Assembly: GCA_904066235.2 (NCBI GenBank)
Contig: CAJFCV020000002.1
Location: 7,316,001-7,380,000, forward strand
Source: Bursaphelenchus xylophilus
Lineage: Eukaryota > Nematoda > Chromadorea > Rhabditida > Aphelenchoididae
Direction: 5' to 3'
Length of the DNA: 64,000 nucleotides
This document shows, in pieces, positions 23,008-34,430 of the stretch; the first letter of the stretch is position 1; each line of letters opens with the position of its first letter. The position numbers and the translations under genes are program-made. The notes under the pieces were generated by a model that saw only the letters and a list, made by a program, of their open reading frames with translations, ran no database searches and had not been told where the DNA came from.

Positions 23008-25667
23008 GTAAAGAATTTGTAATGTGGGAAAATAAAGTATATAGCCTCAGGGAATTTTCGTTTTTTGAAGATTATGGACGCATAGATAATAGTTTTGGTA
23101 CTCAGAAGTTCTCATGTCTGAATTTGCAGAGAAGTTATTGTTGTTTTAAAGTGAAAAGAAATAAAAAAACATAATCCAAATACCATTCTTGCTAAAAACT
23201 AACAAAAGTTGCGTGTTTTGAGAGCAAAAGTACTGCATGTTCTCATAAATTACGTCAAATTCATTTCAATTCTCGGTTTCCCTCAAATAAAATCCTCTTA
23301 CAATTTGTTAAACCTCGTGTATAACTAAGTGTGCGACACTTTGGAACTAATCCGATAATTAAAAACACTGTAACAACCCTAAACGCGATTCTGACGTGGT
23401 AAGCCGTCGAAAATGATCTAAATATAAGAGAAGATATCGAAAAGTTGAGAGATCATCTCGGCCTAACACTCCCTCAAAGATATCACGGTTAAGCCGACAA
23501 AACGCTTGTTGGTACGTCAATATCACTTTTAATCCGTGACTGGTTAGCCAGCGGCGGTGTTCCCATCACTAATCCGTTCCGTTCACATTACAGTAATCCT
23601 GATGTGAACCATAATGTCCAGGGAATATAATAATTAATAGGATGCACTTCCGATGGTGTCAGAGACAGATGCAAATAGTTCTCTGTCTTCCAAAACTATG
23701 CACAAAGAGCGAAAATTAGAACGGCATGACGTTGGAAAGCCCGATCCCAGTGGGGGAGTATAATATCATGCGAAATGAGGACATTACCCATGCAAAATGG
23801 AATGGGATTTGTATCCGAATGAACGTAGCTTGAGATAATTCGAGTTGCAAACAGAATGATTAGAGAGATTGTAGTCGATAACAAAGATATTACACTTGAG
23901 ATTGAATTTGGAAATTGCAAAATAAAGGGTACTTTGGTGCAAAAAGAAGAACAAAGGACCGGACAATAACATTATTTTGATATATAATCTGCATAGTTTG
24001 AGTCTAACATCAAAAATCGGACTGAATAACATTCAAATTTTAAAAATTTTAATTTTAAATCAGTTCAAACTCCAAAAAAAGAAAATTTTAAAATAAAATT
24101 AAAAAAACATACTCTGTAATTTGTATGCACTGGGTAGAACAGCTGCTGAGATTGTGTTTAATGTCATCCATATAACCCATAACATCCAATTCGAACGCAT
24201 CTCTGCAATTCTCATATTCAATGTGATACTCGGGGTTTAACAATATTCATGCGTAAGGCGGTCTCACGGATCGTATATCACATAAAAAAAAAGAGTTTCA
24301 CGCAATGTAGAAGAACAGAACATCACTTGGCAGATGGATGAAATTGAAAATGTAACCCGGATAAATTGGGATATTGAGGAAGAAAAAAAAAACATTTAAT
24401 CAGAATAGAGAAGTGAAGACGGGTAACTTTAATATTCGAGAAGTTAAAAATAAAATGACATAGAACAGAGAATGAGGAGAAAGTCTGACAACCTGGATTC
24501 GGAAGCAGGAAAGGTAGTCCGGGATGAAGAAAATTACATTCAGAAATGTGAGTCTAATGATTTAAAGAAACTTTTGCAACCTTGCATTAGTCAAAAAGTG
24601 CAGAGAATCCTTTTCTTTTTTTTGAATATCACAAACTCACGGTCTGCCGATGACAGAACAGGCCCTCAGGGCATCTCATATTAATTTCGAGGTCATTGAA
24701 CGGAGAATTTATTCATTAAAATTCGTATACTGACGGCAGACATACGCGGAAGAATAATATGGGCGGGAGATTGTACTAGTACCCCCAGTCTTGCTCTTAT
24801 TACTACTTTCATTACATTATTTGTAATCTTTATTAGAGAAAGTGACGGGAATTGGGATGCCAACTGTATAATCACGTATTTTATATTGCTTGCGAGGACA
24901 GAAATCTTAATTTATTTTTACGGAGGAATAAATAGACGATATTGTTATTGCTGAGATATTATTACAAATATTCTAGGGATCATCAAGAGGGACATTAAAG
25001 CACCAAGTACTCAGCCAAGCCCTCCAAATCGGTTTAGCCCTAATACTCGGAGGATGGTGCGAGTATGTGTAAAAACTTGTGTTAAAAGGTAGTAAATGAC
25101 ATCGCAAAATAATTTCAGGATGAAAAAAGTACAAAATCATCGATTAAATTGATTAAATACAAATTTAACAACATAAGTCATCATTTTTGATGCTATCTTA
25201 ACCACAACCCAAATCCCTCCCTCATCTACATCCGCATCTAATAATATCATGTTCTAAGTCATAATGCAACAAACCCCTTATCCTTTTACGTTTACTTATA
25301 TATAGACATAATTCGAACACACGAACACTAATTTATTGGACTAGGATTAATTATTCCAGTACTTATGTCCACCGTCCCCCTATTTTTAGGCTTAATTTTG
25401 CACGTCCATCCAGTGCCAAGCCCCGCCCCTTTTTTGATGTTAATACGAAAAAATATAAAGAAAGACATGCCCTCAGGTCCTAAATATTAATTACTCAGTT
25501 TTCCCAATAGAAGCAACATTAAGATTTGGGATGGATAATGTCAATTACGCTTGAGATCACAAACACTGCAAATAAATGGATAATAAGGTAGATCATATGT
25601 AATCAACAGCTAGGAAGTGTAGTTAAATACACGATGAAGCCCCTTAATTGAACAGTTACTTCTTTAG

Positions 25668-25932
25668 TGGGCAAACGTTCTTCGTTACGTTTACCTTTGG
25701 GAAGCTGCCACAAATTACTGTATATTACATTGGAAATACCAAAGGAGACATGTCCCAGGAGTGGGACAAAAAATTCAGTTTATGTATGAATTGTAAGACG
25801 AAGCAAAAAAAAATTCTCGACTCTCCGACAAATTGTCCTATAGTGTGTAGGCAAGGACCGCTTATTATATCGATTTCACTTGCAAATCATCAGCCAAAAT
25901 TTTCCGAAATCTATGTAAGAATGAATAAATAA
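25668..25932 (+). other. Possible orphan exon, Cys-containing
   Basis: Follows an acceptor TTCTTTAG. It is open for 88 codons to a TAA, reading GQTFFVTFTFGKLP ... FSLCMNC ... NCPIVCRQGPLIISI ... YVRMNK. Four Cys in a short stretch and beta-like alternation suggest a secreted domain. No first exon with a signal peptide was found, so this may be a relic. Confidence 0.3.
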
Positions 25933-26953
25933 AACCGATTATGGTGGGATTTTGAAAAAAACGCTAAATTTGCTTTCCCGTGCTATTTTCCCATATCGGC
26001 CTCATTTTTGTGACCTTAAAAAAATTTAAAAAGTCACAGCATGAAATTTTTTTGTCGTAACTATCGGTTACAGTATCAAAAGACGAAATTTATACTTTAG
26101 CTGCAAAATGGAAGATTAAATGAGACGAAGGGAATAAAGAAGCCATATTAGAGGAGGAAGGTCGCTAACCAGTAATTATTATTTTAAGGCTACTGATCAT
26201 AACACAGAGTTCAGAGATAAGCATGCGGAAAACGTTTGGAGTTGGAGATGGGAGTAATAAACAAGGTTTGGGGGAAAAACGTAAATTCGTGCAAGAAATG
26301 ATTAGAAATCCGTAAATTCTCTTTCAAAAAAGCACTAGTCAAACCCTGTGTTAGCAACTTTCGGACCGATCTTTAGAAAATGACCAAATTTCTTCCTTCA
26401 CCTCCGAAAGCCAATCCAACAGTTCATGTAGACCTAGACCACGTGATTAGAAAGCTAAAAGATATGCCCTATTCATTCCCCTTCTAATATAACGGCCTTT
26501 ACAATCTCTAAATTCCTTACAATTAGGCTCCTACTCCACCTTATAATTAAATCTCCCTCTATAAATTGTCATTTCGAATTAATTCAGCGGATTATTTAAA
26601 TTCACCGTGCCTACGGTAAATGATATGTCACTTCCGATGATGTTGGTTTTCCTCTTTCGAGAAACATTAATGCACCACTCAAGATGGGAAAAGCAGTAAT
26701 TGCAGGAAAGAACAACTAACCCCACGACGAGATTCTATATTCTGGAACATATAAATTTTAAATAGTGCACGATTTATGGTTCAAACAGCTCGTGGTGGCG
26801 CCAAATGTTCTTCCTTATAAGAAAAGAAAGAGTATAGAAATCCGGATAAAAATTTATATAACTTTAGTCTGAAGTGCAATATAAAATATACAAACTGAGA
26901 AAAGAAAGAAATAACAGGAAAGTATCACAGTTTTCGAATCCCAAGAAACTTAA

Positions 26954-29900
26954 TTAATGAACAATATCTTCCAGGAAGTGCTCGTCCTCGTCATCAATGA
27001 CTTGGTTCGAATTGAAAAACATCCTCGAGGACTGGAGATTGTAACTCAAATAATCAAATTCAGCCTCGATTTCTTGGAACCGGGCTAGCCGAATTGCCAG
27101 AGTCTGAGCGAAGAAGTTGTCCTTGTTCCTCTGAGCTGTTTGTTCTTCCTTCTGAGTTACTTTCAACAAATTATTTAAATTGATTTGAACTGATTCAAAC
27201 CAATTCACGGAATCGAAAAAGTAATCCTGATTGAGAACAGAGAGAATAAACGCTACACCCATGGGGAAACCATCTTCCACAAATATTAGTTCATGATCGG
27301 CCGAACTGGTCTTCAAAGACTTGGCTTTGGACGCAAACAGATATTCAACATAATTGATGGACAGAGGCGGGATCAGGATGAAGAAGTTCCTGAGATGAGC
27401 AAACCTTTCCAGATTCCTCAACTCCTTCGAGAATACCTGCAGCATCAACTGAAACGAATATATTATACCTTACAATTCACCAATATCATTCCTAGTATAA
27501 TAAACGACCTACTTGTATGTAATCATTGTCTTTCTGAAACGGCGTCAACGAATTGTTGAGACAATCGATGAATGTCCCCATCGGATTGGCCTTAATCGCA
27601 TTGTCTTCAATGGACTCCATCTCGGCCGTAAAACAATTCACATTCAGAATGGCGGACTGTAGCATCCGAACAAAGCCGAGGGTGTTGCCGATCTCCACAA
27701 TTACTTGTCTAAATGCTTCTAGAAGAGTTTGGCCTTTGGCTGTTGTGCCCAGCTTCACAATCGAGGCGTTGAACTTCTCGGCTCGACGAACGGGATACTG
27801 CAATTTAAAAAACAATCACCAAAGTTAACCACAAATGACATGTCTATTCCTGTTTTCTCACCATTTGATCGAGTTCATCAATGTTATCTCGGTAATATCG
27901 GATATCCTTCATCAGCTGCAACTTGATCTGCTCGTTGAACATCATTTTGGAAAACAGTTTTAATTTCTTTTTCAACACATTGTAGGCAACATTCAACTGC
28001 AAACAACAGACATTAATTTAATCTTCTTAATCCTACCGTATTATGAACAATACCCATCCCCCGGGTTTTAATGGAAGACACGACGTTCTTTACCCGCATT
28101 ACATTCAGCATCTTCGTGGCCGACTTTTTCTCGTAGAAAGCCTCAAATTAGTAATTAGATGATGACAACAGAAGGCGATGACATTATTCGCAAACGCTTC
28201 TATAGATCTTACCTGCTCCTTCAGGTCATAACAATAACTCTCAACGAAGCTATCCAAACTGGCTGTTACTTTCAGGATGTCCAATCCCTGATCGATGGCC
28301 ATATGTGGAAGATTGCTGTCCAATAAATCCAGATTGAACCTCTTTTTGGCCAATAATCTCATCTGTGAATATGTCTCCGAGTCATGCAAAGCGACTACAG
28401 TCAGCTCGTAGAACACCTTCTGGATGTTTTTTTCAATTTTCTCCTTCAAACTCAATTGATATCCCATAAGAGTTAACGGTCCTAATTCGATCAATTCGCG
28501 AATTCTTTGGAAATTTTCTTGATTTTCATACAAGTACGGAGTCTTGCCTTTTTTGGTCTTGAAGATCTCGGTCTCAATGAAATCCTCGTCAATGTTCTGA
28601 TGGGAATGTGCAAGGACCCGCAGGTCGTTCTCAATATTCGTACAGAGTTTGTCTATTAGATTCTGCAAGATATGATGTAGAATCTGTGAGATAATAAGAT
28701 ACAGCAAGAAAAATAAAACAATAATTTACCTCCTCAACTGATGCAAAAATATCCTCTCTGAAGTCATCAACAATTTTATCGACTGGCTTATGTCTGCAAT
28801 GTTGAATGATGGCACTTGAATCGTCCAACGCATTAAAGAACTTCTAAAATAGATCAACATAAAAAACACTACTTACTTTTACCCCGTCTGCATTAGATTC
28901 CATTGTAATCAACGATTCAAAATAAATATTGGCAATACTCCGGTGGAAATAAAGGAAAGAACAGTCGGTTACTCGATTGATTATATCGCCAATCATAGAT
29001 ATTGAATCCAATCGAACCAAGATTTCATCGATCTCTAGTATCTCCGAAGTCCGCAGATTCTTCTAAAAGGACAGTGAAAAGTTATCGTGATCGTACCAGG
29101 TAATTGGCCATATCCAATGCAAATCCTACAGCCATGAGTCCCTGTTTAGAAGAAGAATTGCTCAAATATAAGCAAGAAAGATGAATGGCCGAGAGAACAT
29201 CGAGATTGTAAGGGTCGGGTTTGCTGTTATTACTCATTGCCTGTCGGATTCCTTCGATTAACCGGACGAAACATTTACTCCAGTATTGTCTGGCCTGCAA
29301 TGTCCATTCGATCACATTATTCCAATAGTAGGTGATAGTATCTTTGACAATCTGAAAATATGAAATGTAAAAATAATGTTACCAAATGCAATGAAGCCAT
29401 GATCACAAACCTGCATAACCTCAATCAGCCGGAATAAATGAAGAGCATTTGATCTGGAGATAGCCCTGTCCTTGAAGAGATGTGCATTAAGGATACATTT
29501 GACCAATCGTCCCACTCTATCAGCTAATCTGGCTCCCTTTAGAAGAACATTGAACCTGAGAACGGTGGTCTGATTGGCCGTTCCATTCCCCAACCCATTG
29601 GTCGTATCCTTGATTACATTTATCATCTCCGCTTTCCATTCGTTGACAATCTCTTGTGCCAGTTGAGTCTCCCGTTGTAATTGCTCGGTCTGTTGAGTCA
29701 GCATTAAATTAATGGATTCATCCAAAGTCTGGCCATTCAAACATTTCACCGAAGCCTCATGCAGATTCCCCTTTAGAAACATTAAGGGAAGAAAGAGAAG
29801 ATCGCCCGTTAAATGAAATCCGGTCAATCTCTTCTGCGTCGCCGAAATCTGCTTGATCAGCCTTTTATCAGCATTGATGCCCACTAAATAACTATGAAGA

Positions 29901-30892
29901 ACGGTCAAATTACAAAGGACTAATAGACGTTGTCGATCGGGAATATCATTTTGTGCAACTTGGTCCCATTTATATAAAGAATCGCTTATAATTGTGCGGA
30001 ATCTCTCCAAAAATGGCTTATTCTTCGTGATTGTCTCGAACCCTGATGACGCACAGAACCCCTAAGCATTTTTAAAAATAACAAAAGTACCACTTACCTT
30101 AACTAGAGACTGCGAAAACAATTCTCTATCCACAGAGTTAACGGTATTCATCAGTAATACAAGCTGATCTCGTTCGGAATTTAACCCAAATTGTCCAGGA
30201 TTCTGAGCAACCAACATGATCGAGTTCTTATAGGTATGGAAGTGAGCTTTGATAAAGGGCCGGTGAACAAAGATCTCCTCGACTGTCGCTAGTATTACCA
30301 AAGCATCTCCTAGACATCTCCACAACCGCCAAAGAGGGCGTTCTTTTGCTTTTGCCAGTAAGTTTTCTCTAAAAATAAAAAAAAATAAATGAAGCTACTG
30401 TATACAGTATTTTGTACCCACTTTAGTTCAAAAAATCTGTAAAGCTGTTGGAGGATGGAGCCCGCCACTTCCTTTACTCTGAGAACAAACGAGGAAAGAT
30501 TGTGTAAGAAGGGAAAGAAGTTGGACATAGTCTCAATGACTTCCCCTTGGCTTTTATCTTCACCTAAATAAAAAGGTTAATCATGATAACGGAGACCTAC
30601 CATCTTCACCATAAAGTAAAAGCACATTATATATCCTTTCTCTCGCTTCTGAGGCTAGTTTATCAACTTCGATAGCGAGATTAAGAAATGCGTACACACA
30701 TTTATCAACCATGTCGTTCCCACTGTTCAGAGCACCACAAATCGGCGGAGAGTCGGGTATTGCACATCTTACATAGGTTTTGGTATCATCGGGTGTAAAA
30801 ACTTGGGCGCCAAACGCCTTTTCATTCTCCAAGACTTCCTTAATTCTATTAATTTCGTGGTTCCCTGCTCGTTCATCGACTTTTAGATCCAT
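26954..30892 (-). CDS. WASHC4: WASH complex subunit 4 (SWIP)
   Basis: Structural subunit of the WASH complex, which drives Arp2/3 actin nucleation on endosomes. About a dozen exons run from the ATG at 30892 to a TAA at 26956-26954. Blocks matching animal SWIP in order: MVDKCVYAFLNLAIEVDKL, ERIYNVLLLYGEDG, a mid-region ending YNLDVLSAIHLSCLYLSN, TVVALHDSETYSQMRLLAKK with AIDQGLDILK, RAEKFNASIVKLGTTAKGQ, IGNTLGFVRMLQSA, and near the C-terminus HLRNFFILIPPLSINYVE, VEDGFPMGVAFIL and DSVNWFESVQ. Introns are short. It lies downstream of TSR1 on the same strand with 327 bases between, so cotranscription is possible. Confidence 0.92.
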
Positions 30893-31219
30893 TATTATTA
30901 CATAAATAAAAATATTTATATACCGACTGGTCTATACATACAATGTATTTCGCATAGAAACAATCTATATTTTTTATAATATTTATTCAATTTGTTTGGC
31001 TTATCGTCAAGAAAAAACGTTTTCGTGGCGAAATGAAAGATTTAGCGCAGCCAAATTCGTTTTCAACGGTCCTGGCAACTACATACTACCTGGAGGGGGT
31101 TCCGACGGTTCAAAAACTTGGTTCTGAGGTCGAAAACTATTACCATGACCCCACTTGATAACAACAGTTTATCTTCATAACAAGTAACAAAACAAACAGT
31201 ACATGATATAAATCCATGC
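30893..31219. other. TSR1-WASHC4 spacer
   Basis: 327 bases between two minus-strand genes. Around 31108-31140 the sequence CAAAAACTTGGTTCTGAGGT recurs, slightly changed, at about 37033-37060 (AAAACTTGGTTTTGAGGT), so a dispersed repeat fragment is present. Confidence 0.4.
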
Positions 31220-33898
31220 CTACTCCATTTCGACATCTTTTGAAAACCCAGTAGGTAGTTCTACAATTGGTGATACTGACTTCTTCTGAATAAAATGAGG
31301 GGTGAATGTCCATCGAGGGAAGACTCTCTTGAATAAGTTCATCTTTACGGCGTCTTGCTTGCCCAAGGGTAAATTGAAGACACATTTCATTAGACCATGG
31401 GTACCGATGGAGTCTTTGATATGACCTCTGTGACCGTTATCTGTGTAGAGTTCAACCGGCTTGAACCAATCAATATCTTCTGAAAACAGCGTTACAGTAA
31501 ACAATATAATTGGCTAATGACTCACCCTTGTTGAAGAACATAAATCTGACAACGGCGGACCTCTTGTTGATCTTATAAGGGTGTCCCGTTAGAACGATTC
31601 TCTTCAAGACAATACGATCTGGGTTCGCATTCAGAACGGACCCATATGCGACAAAGCTCTCGTTTCCATCCACATCTCGTTTGAAGACCAACACTGGGCA
31701 GGGACCGAATGTCACCGGGCCGTAGAAACTGGCGACGAATGGAGTCCCTTCAGGCATGAATCTCTCCATTTTGAACTTATCTCCCGTGGAGTGTTCTGAG
31801 AAGATAGGATCCACCACAAATCTCCTTGATCCCACATGGAATACCAAACTTTCCTTGTTCTTTATGGGGATTTTACATCCATTATATTTTCTAAGGACCA
31901 CATTCATCACAGAGAACTTGTTTTCATGCTTCAAAAGTCCATACAAAGCCAGTGGATATCTGGGGTCAATCTCGTCTAAAACAAAAATAATCGTTAACAA
32001 TTTAACTTACTCAAGATATGTGAGGGGACATTCTTCAAATATACTGTAACATAAGAGCCCGTCTTTGCCACCTGATTCGCATTTTGATCAGAGTAATCGG
32101 ATTCCTGAGTCTTGACAACAAGTCTTTTTGTTCTCGAGAAACATGCGAATTTGAATATACGGGCATAATCAATGGGCAAATTCTCCTTAACATCCCACGG
32201 AGAAGTTCTAAAAAATAAACAACCATGGAGGGGACGACCTACCGGAAACTCTTGAGACCTCTATATTTCTGGAACCTGACCCGAGCTTGCTGATCCATGG
32301 GGCATTCCATCTGATCCGGCCACTTTCTGTCTTCATTCTCTTCTCTGAATTTCCTAACTTCATCTTCATCAGCTGGTCGATCCTCTATCCCAGCCATGGA
32401 GATAGTTTCATTCATAGCTGATCCGACACTGGCTGCATCCATCTCATCATCCTCTTCTAATGGATTCATATCTTTATCCAACCGATCTCCGTCATTATCA
32501 TCACTCTCGTCTTCTTCATCCAGGTCCTCATCGTCATCGTCTTCTCCCTCCTCGTCATCGTCATAATCTTCGTTGTCGATAATCCAAGACGCTTGGTACT
32601 CTGACATTCCAGCTGGCACTTTTCTCTTCAATTTAGGCACTTTAACTGAAGAAAAAATAATTATTATAATTGCAATGCGACTTACAAACTCCATCGAATT
32701 GTGGATTCTCATCAATCTCGGGCTGTTCCGATTCCATTGGATCTGGAACAACTTCTGACTGTAACGATTCTTGTAGGGCCTGATCCGCTACCGCTATTAC
32801 ATCGGGCTTGCTGTTAGGATCGTACTAAAGCAATATCACTATTACCAAAATAGGTATGAAGCAACAAAAATTCGTTAAAAATTTACCACTTTTCTTTTCA
32901 AGGGCCTTGGATCTCTCCCATCCACAATCTTTTCGATTTGAAAATCTCCCCAGCCCTGGATATGGACTAGTCTGTTGACATTCAATGGAGGCCCTCTTAC
33001 ATAACCGGTTACCTTCAAGGTTCCAATTCCACTTTCATCATCTACAAGCTCAGCTTGCTCCACCAGCAAAAATGGTCTTCTAATCTGATGCGTCTTTTTC
33101 TTGAGAGTTGAAAGGTGTCTCAAGAGATTCAACGAATTGGAATCCGAATCCAAAAAGGAAATGCCACGTTTCGATGACATCCTAAACATAAAAAATAACT
33201 CAAAAAAAACGAAAGCTACCATTTATTTATCTTCTTTTCCAACTGCTTCCGTAACTGCTCCCTTTGTTTTCCGTTTGGCGGCAATCCTGCAACTACATGA
33301 ACTGGAGAAGCTGTACCGTGAGCAAGGAGAATATCGAGCAATTCCATTTGTTCCGGAGTCATCTCCCCATCTGTAGGCCAAACAATTAACAAGGCATCTG
33401 AGACCTTAACGGCGTCTAATAAACTTTCCAACATCTTCGGATTAGGACACAAAAAGCCAAAACGCGATTTGAATCTGGGCAAGTTCAAAAAAGTAATCCC
33501 AGCTCTGTCGCTCGTAGTAATAACTGCACTCTCGTCGACTTTGAGCAACTTATCCACAACCTCAGTAGCAAGCAACTCATCGTCCAAACATAAAACTGTG
33601 ACCATTTGCGGCGCTCTATTCGGGCCTCCTTCTAGTCTGGCTCTTTCTTGAATAAGATGATTCTTAAATTCTCTCCAATGCTTCCTTTGATTCTTTCTGT
33701 CCACATTCGAAATAATTCTCGCTAACTTTGCACCCGCACCGTTAACCTTCTTCGTTATCTTTTTACCTAAAAAAATAAAACAAAAAAAAATCTATCTTAC
33801 CCTTTACATCTCGATGGATCTCTCTTTTGGTCCGATGCCTACCAACACGATGAGATTTATGCACTTGTTTAAAGACTCCTGCCCTATGAGCCTGCATG
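31220..33898 (-). CDS. TSR1: Pre-rRNA/40S maturation factor TSR1
   Basis: GTPase-like protein required for late 40S ribosomal subunit maturation, nucleolar to cytoplasmic. It starts at 33898 with MQAHRAGVFKQVHKSHRVGR, the basic leader of the family. This is followed by the GTPase-like domain (VLCLDDELLATEVVDKLLK, DALLIVWPTDGEM), the TSR1/BMS1 middle with GTLKVTGYVRGPPLNVNRLV and HIQGWGDFQIEKI, a very acidic stretch (DEDLDEEDESDDNDGD), then VPKLKRKVPAGMSEYQASW. The C-terminal domain has MPEGTPFVASFYGPVTFGP and FKPVELYT followed by GHIKDSIGTHGLMKC. The TAG is at 31222-31220. The P-loop of true GTPases is not evident, as expected for TSR1. Confidence 0.94.
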
Positions 33899-34430
33899 GT
33901 GTCTACAAAATAGTGTAATTACGTAAAACATTTGACAAAATAATAAAATTCTTGGCATTCTGTCTCAACCAAGACGTTTTCGTTTGAGGGCAAACGAAAC
34001 CACGCAACAAAATGCAAATTTGAAAAAGAAAAATTGACTTTCATGAAACGTGAAGGAAAGCTTTCCTTCGCTGCCTTGGCTAGCCAATCCAAGTTTTTGG
34101 CTAGCCGTTTAAAAAATTTGACTGTAATTCCTATTCTTTCAACCTTCCTACCAGTTTTTTGCGACTTCAAAGCCGTTCTGACATTTTGGCTAGCCGATCC
34201 AGGTTCCCCAAATCCCAATGAAAAGACCCAAATGAAATCTGCCCCAAATGAAGGTTAGACGATTTTTTTCATTATTTGCAACGTCTTGGCAATTTCCGCA
34301 CAATTCATTTTTTATTGTGAGTTCTCCATAAATAAATTTTGAAAAGTAATTTGTATTTTAAAACCCACAGTTTTCCTAGTTGTGATCCAATTTCATTATA
34401 ACGATTTTGCATTAGTGGTCTTCTCCAGCC
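33899..34430. other. Intergenic, TSR1 promoter side
   Basis: 532 bases between TSR1 (-) and the secreted Cys-rich gene (+). A TTGGCTAGCC motif recurs three times (about 34076, 34098, 34187). No gene seen. Confidence 0.35.

Larger units (their letters stand above)
22541..26953. other. Gene-poor AT-rich region
   Basis: 4.4 kb without a complete gene. It contains the orphan frame ending at 22778, an exon-like segment on the minus strand at 22884-23007, and a Cys-containing exon-like segment on the plus strand at 25668-25932. The rest is low-complexity AT-rich sequence with many stops in all frames. It should include the 3' end of WASHC4. Confidence 0.4.
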
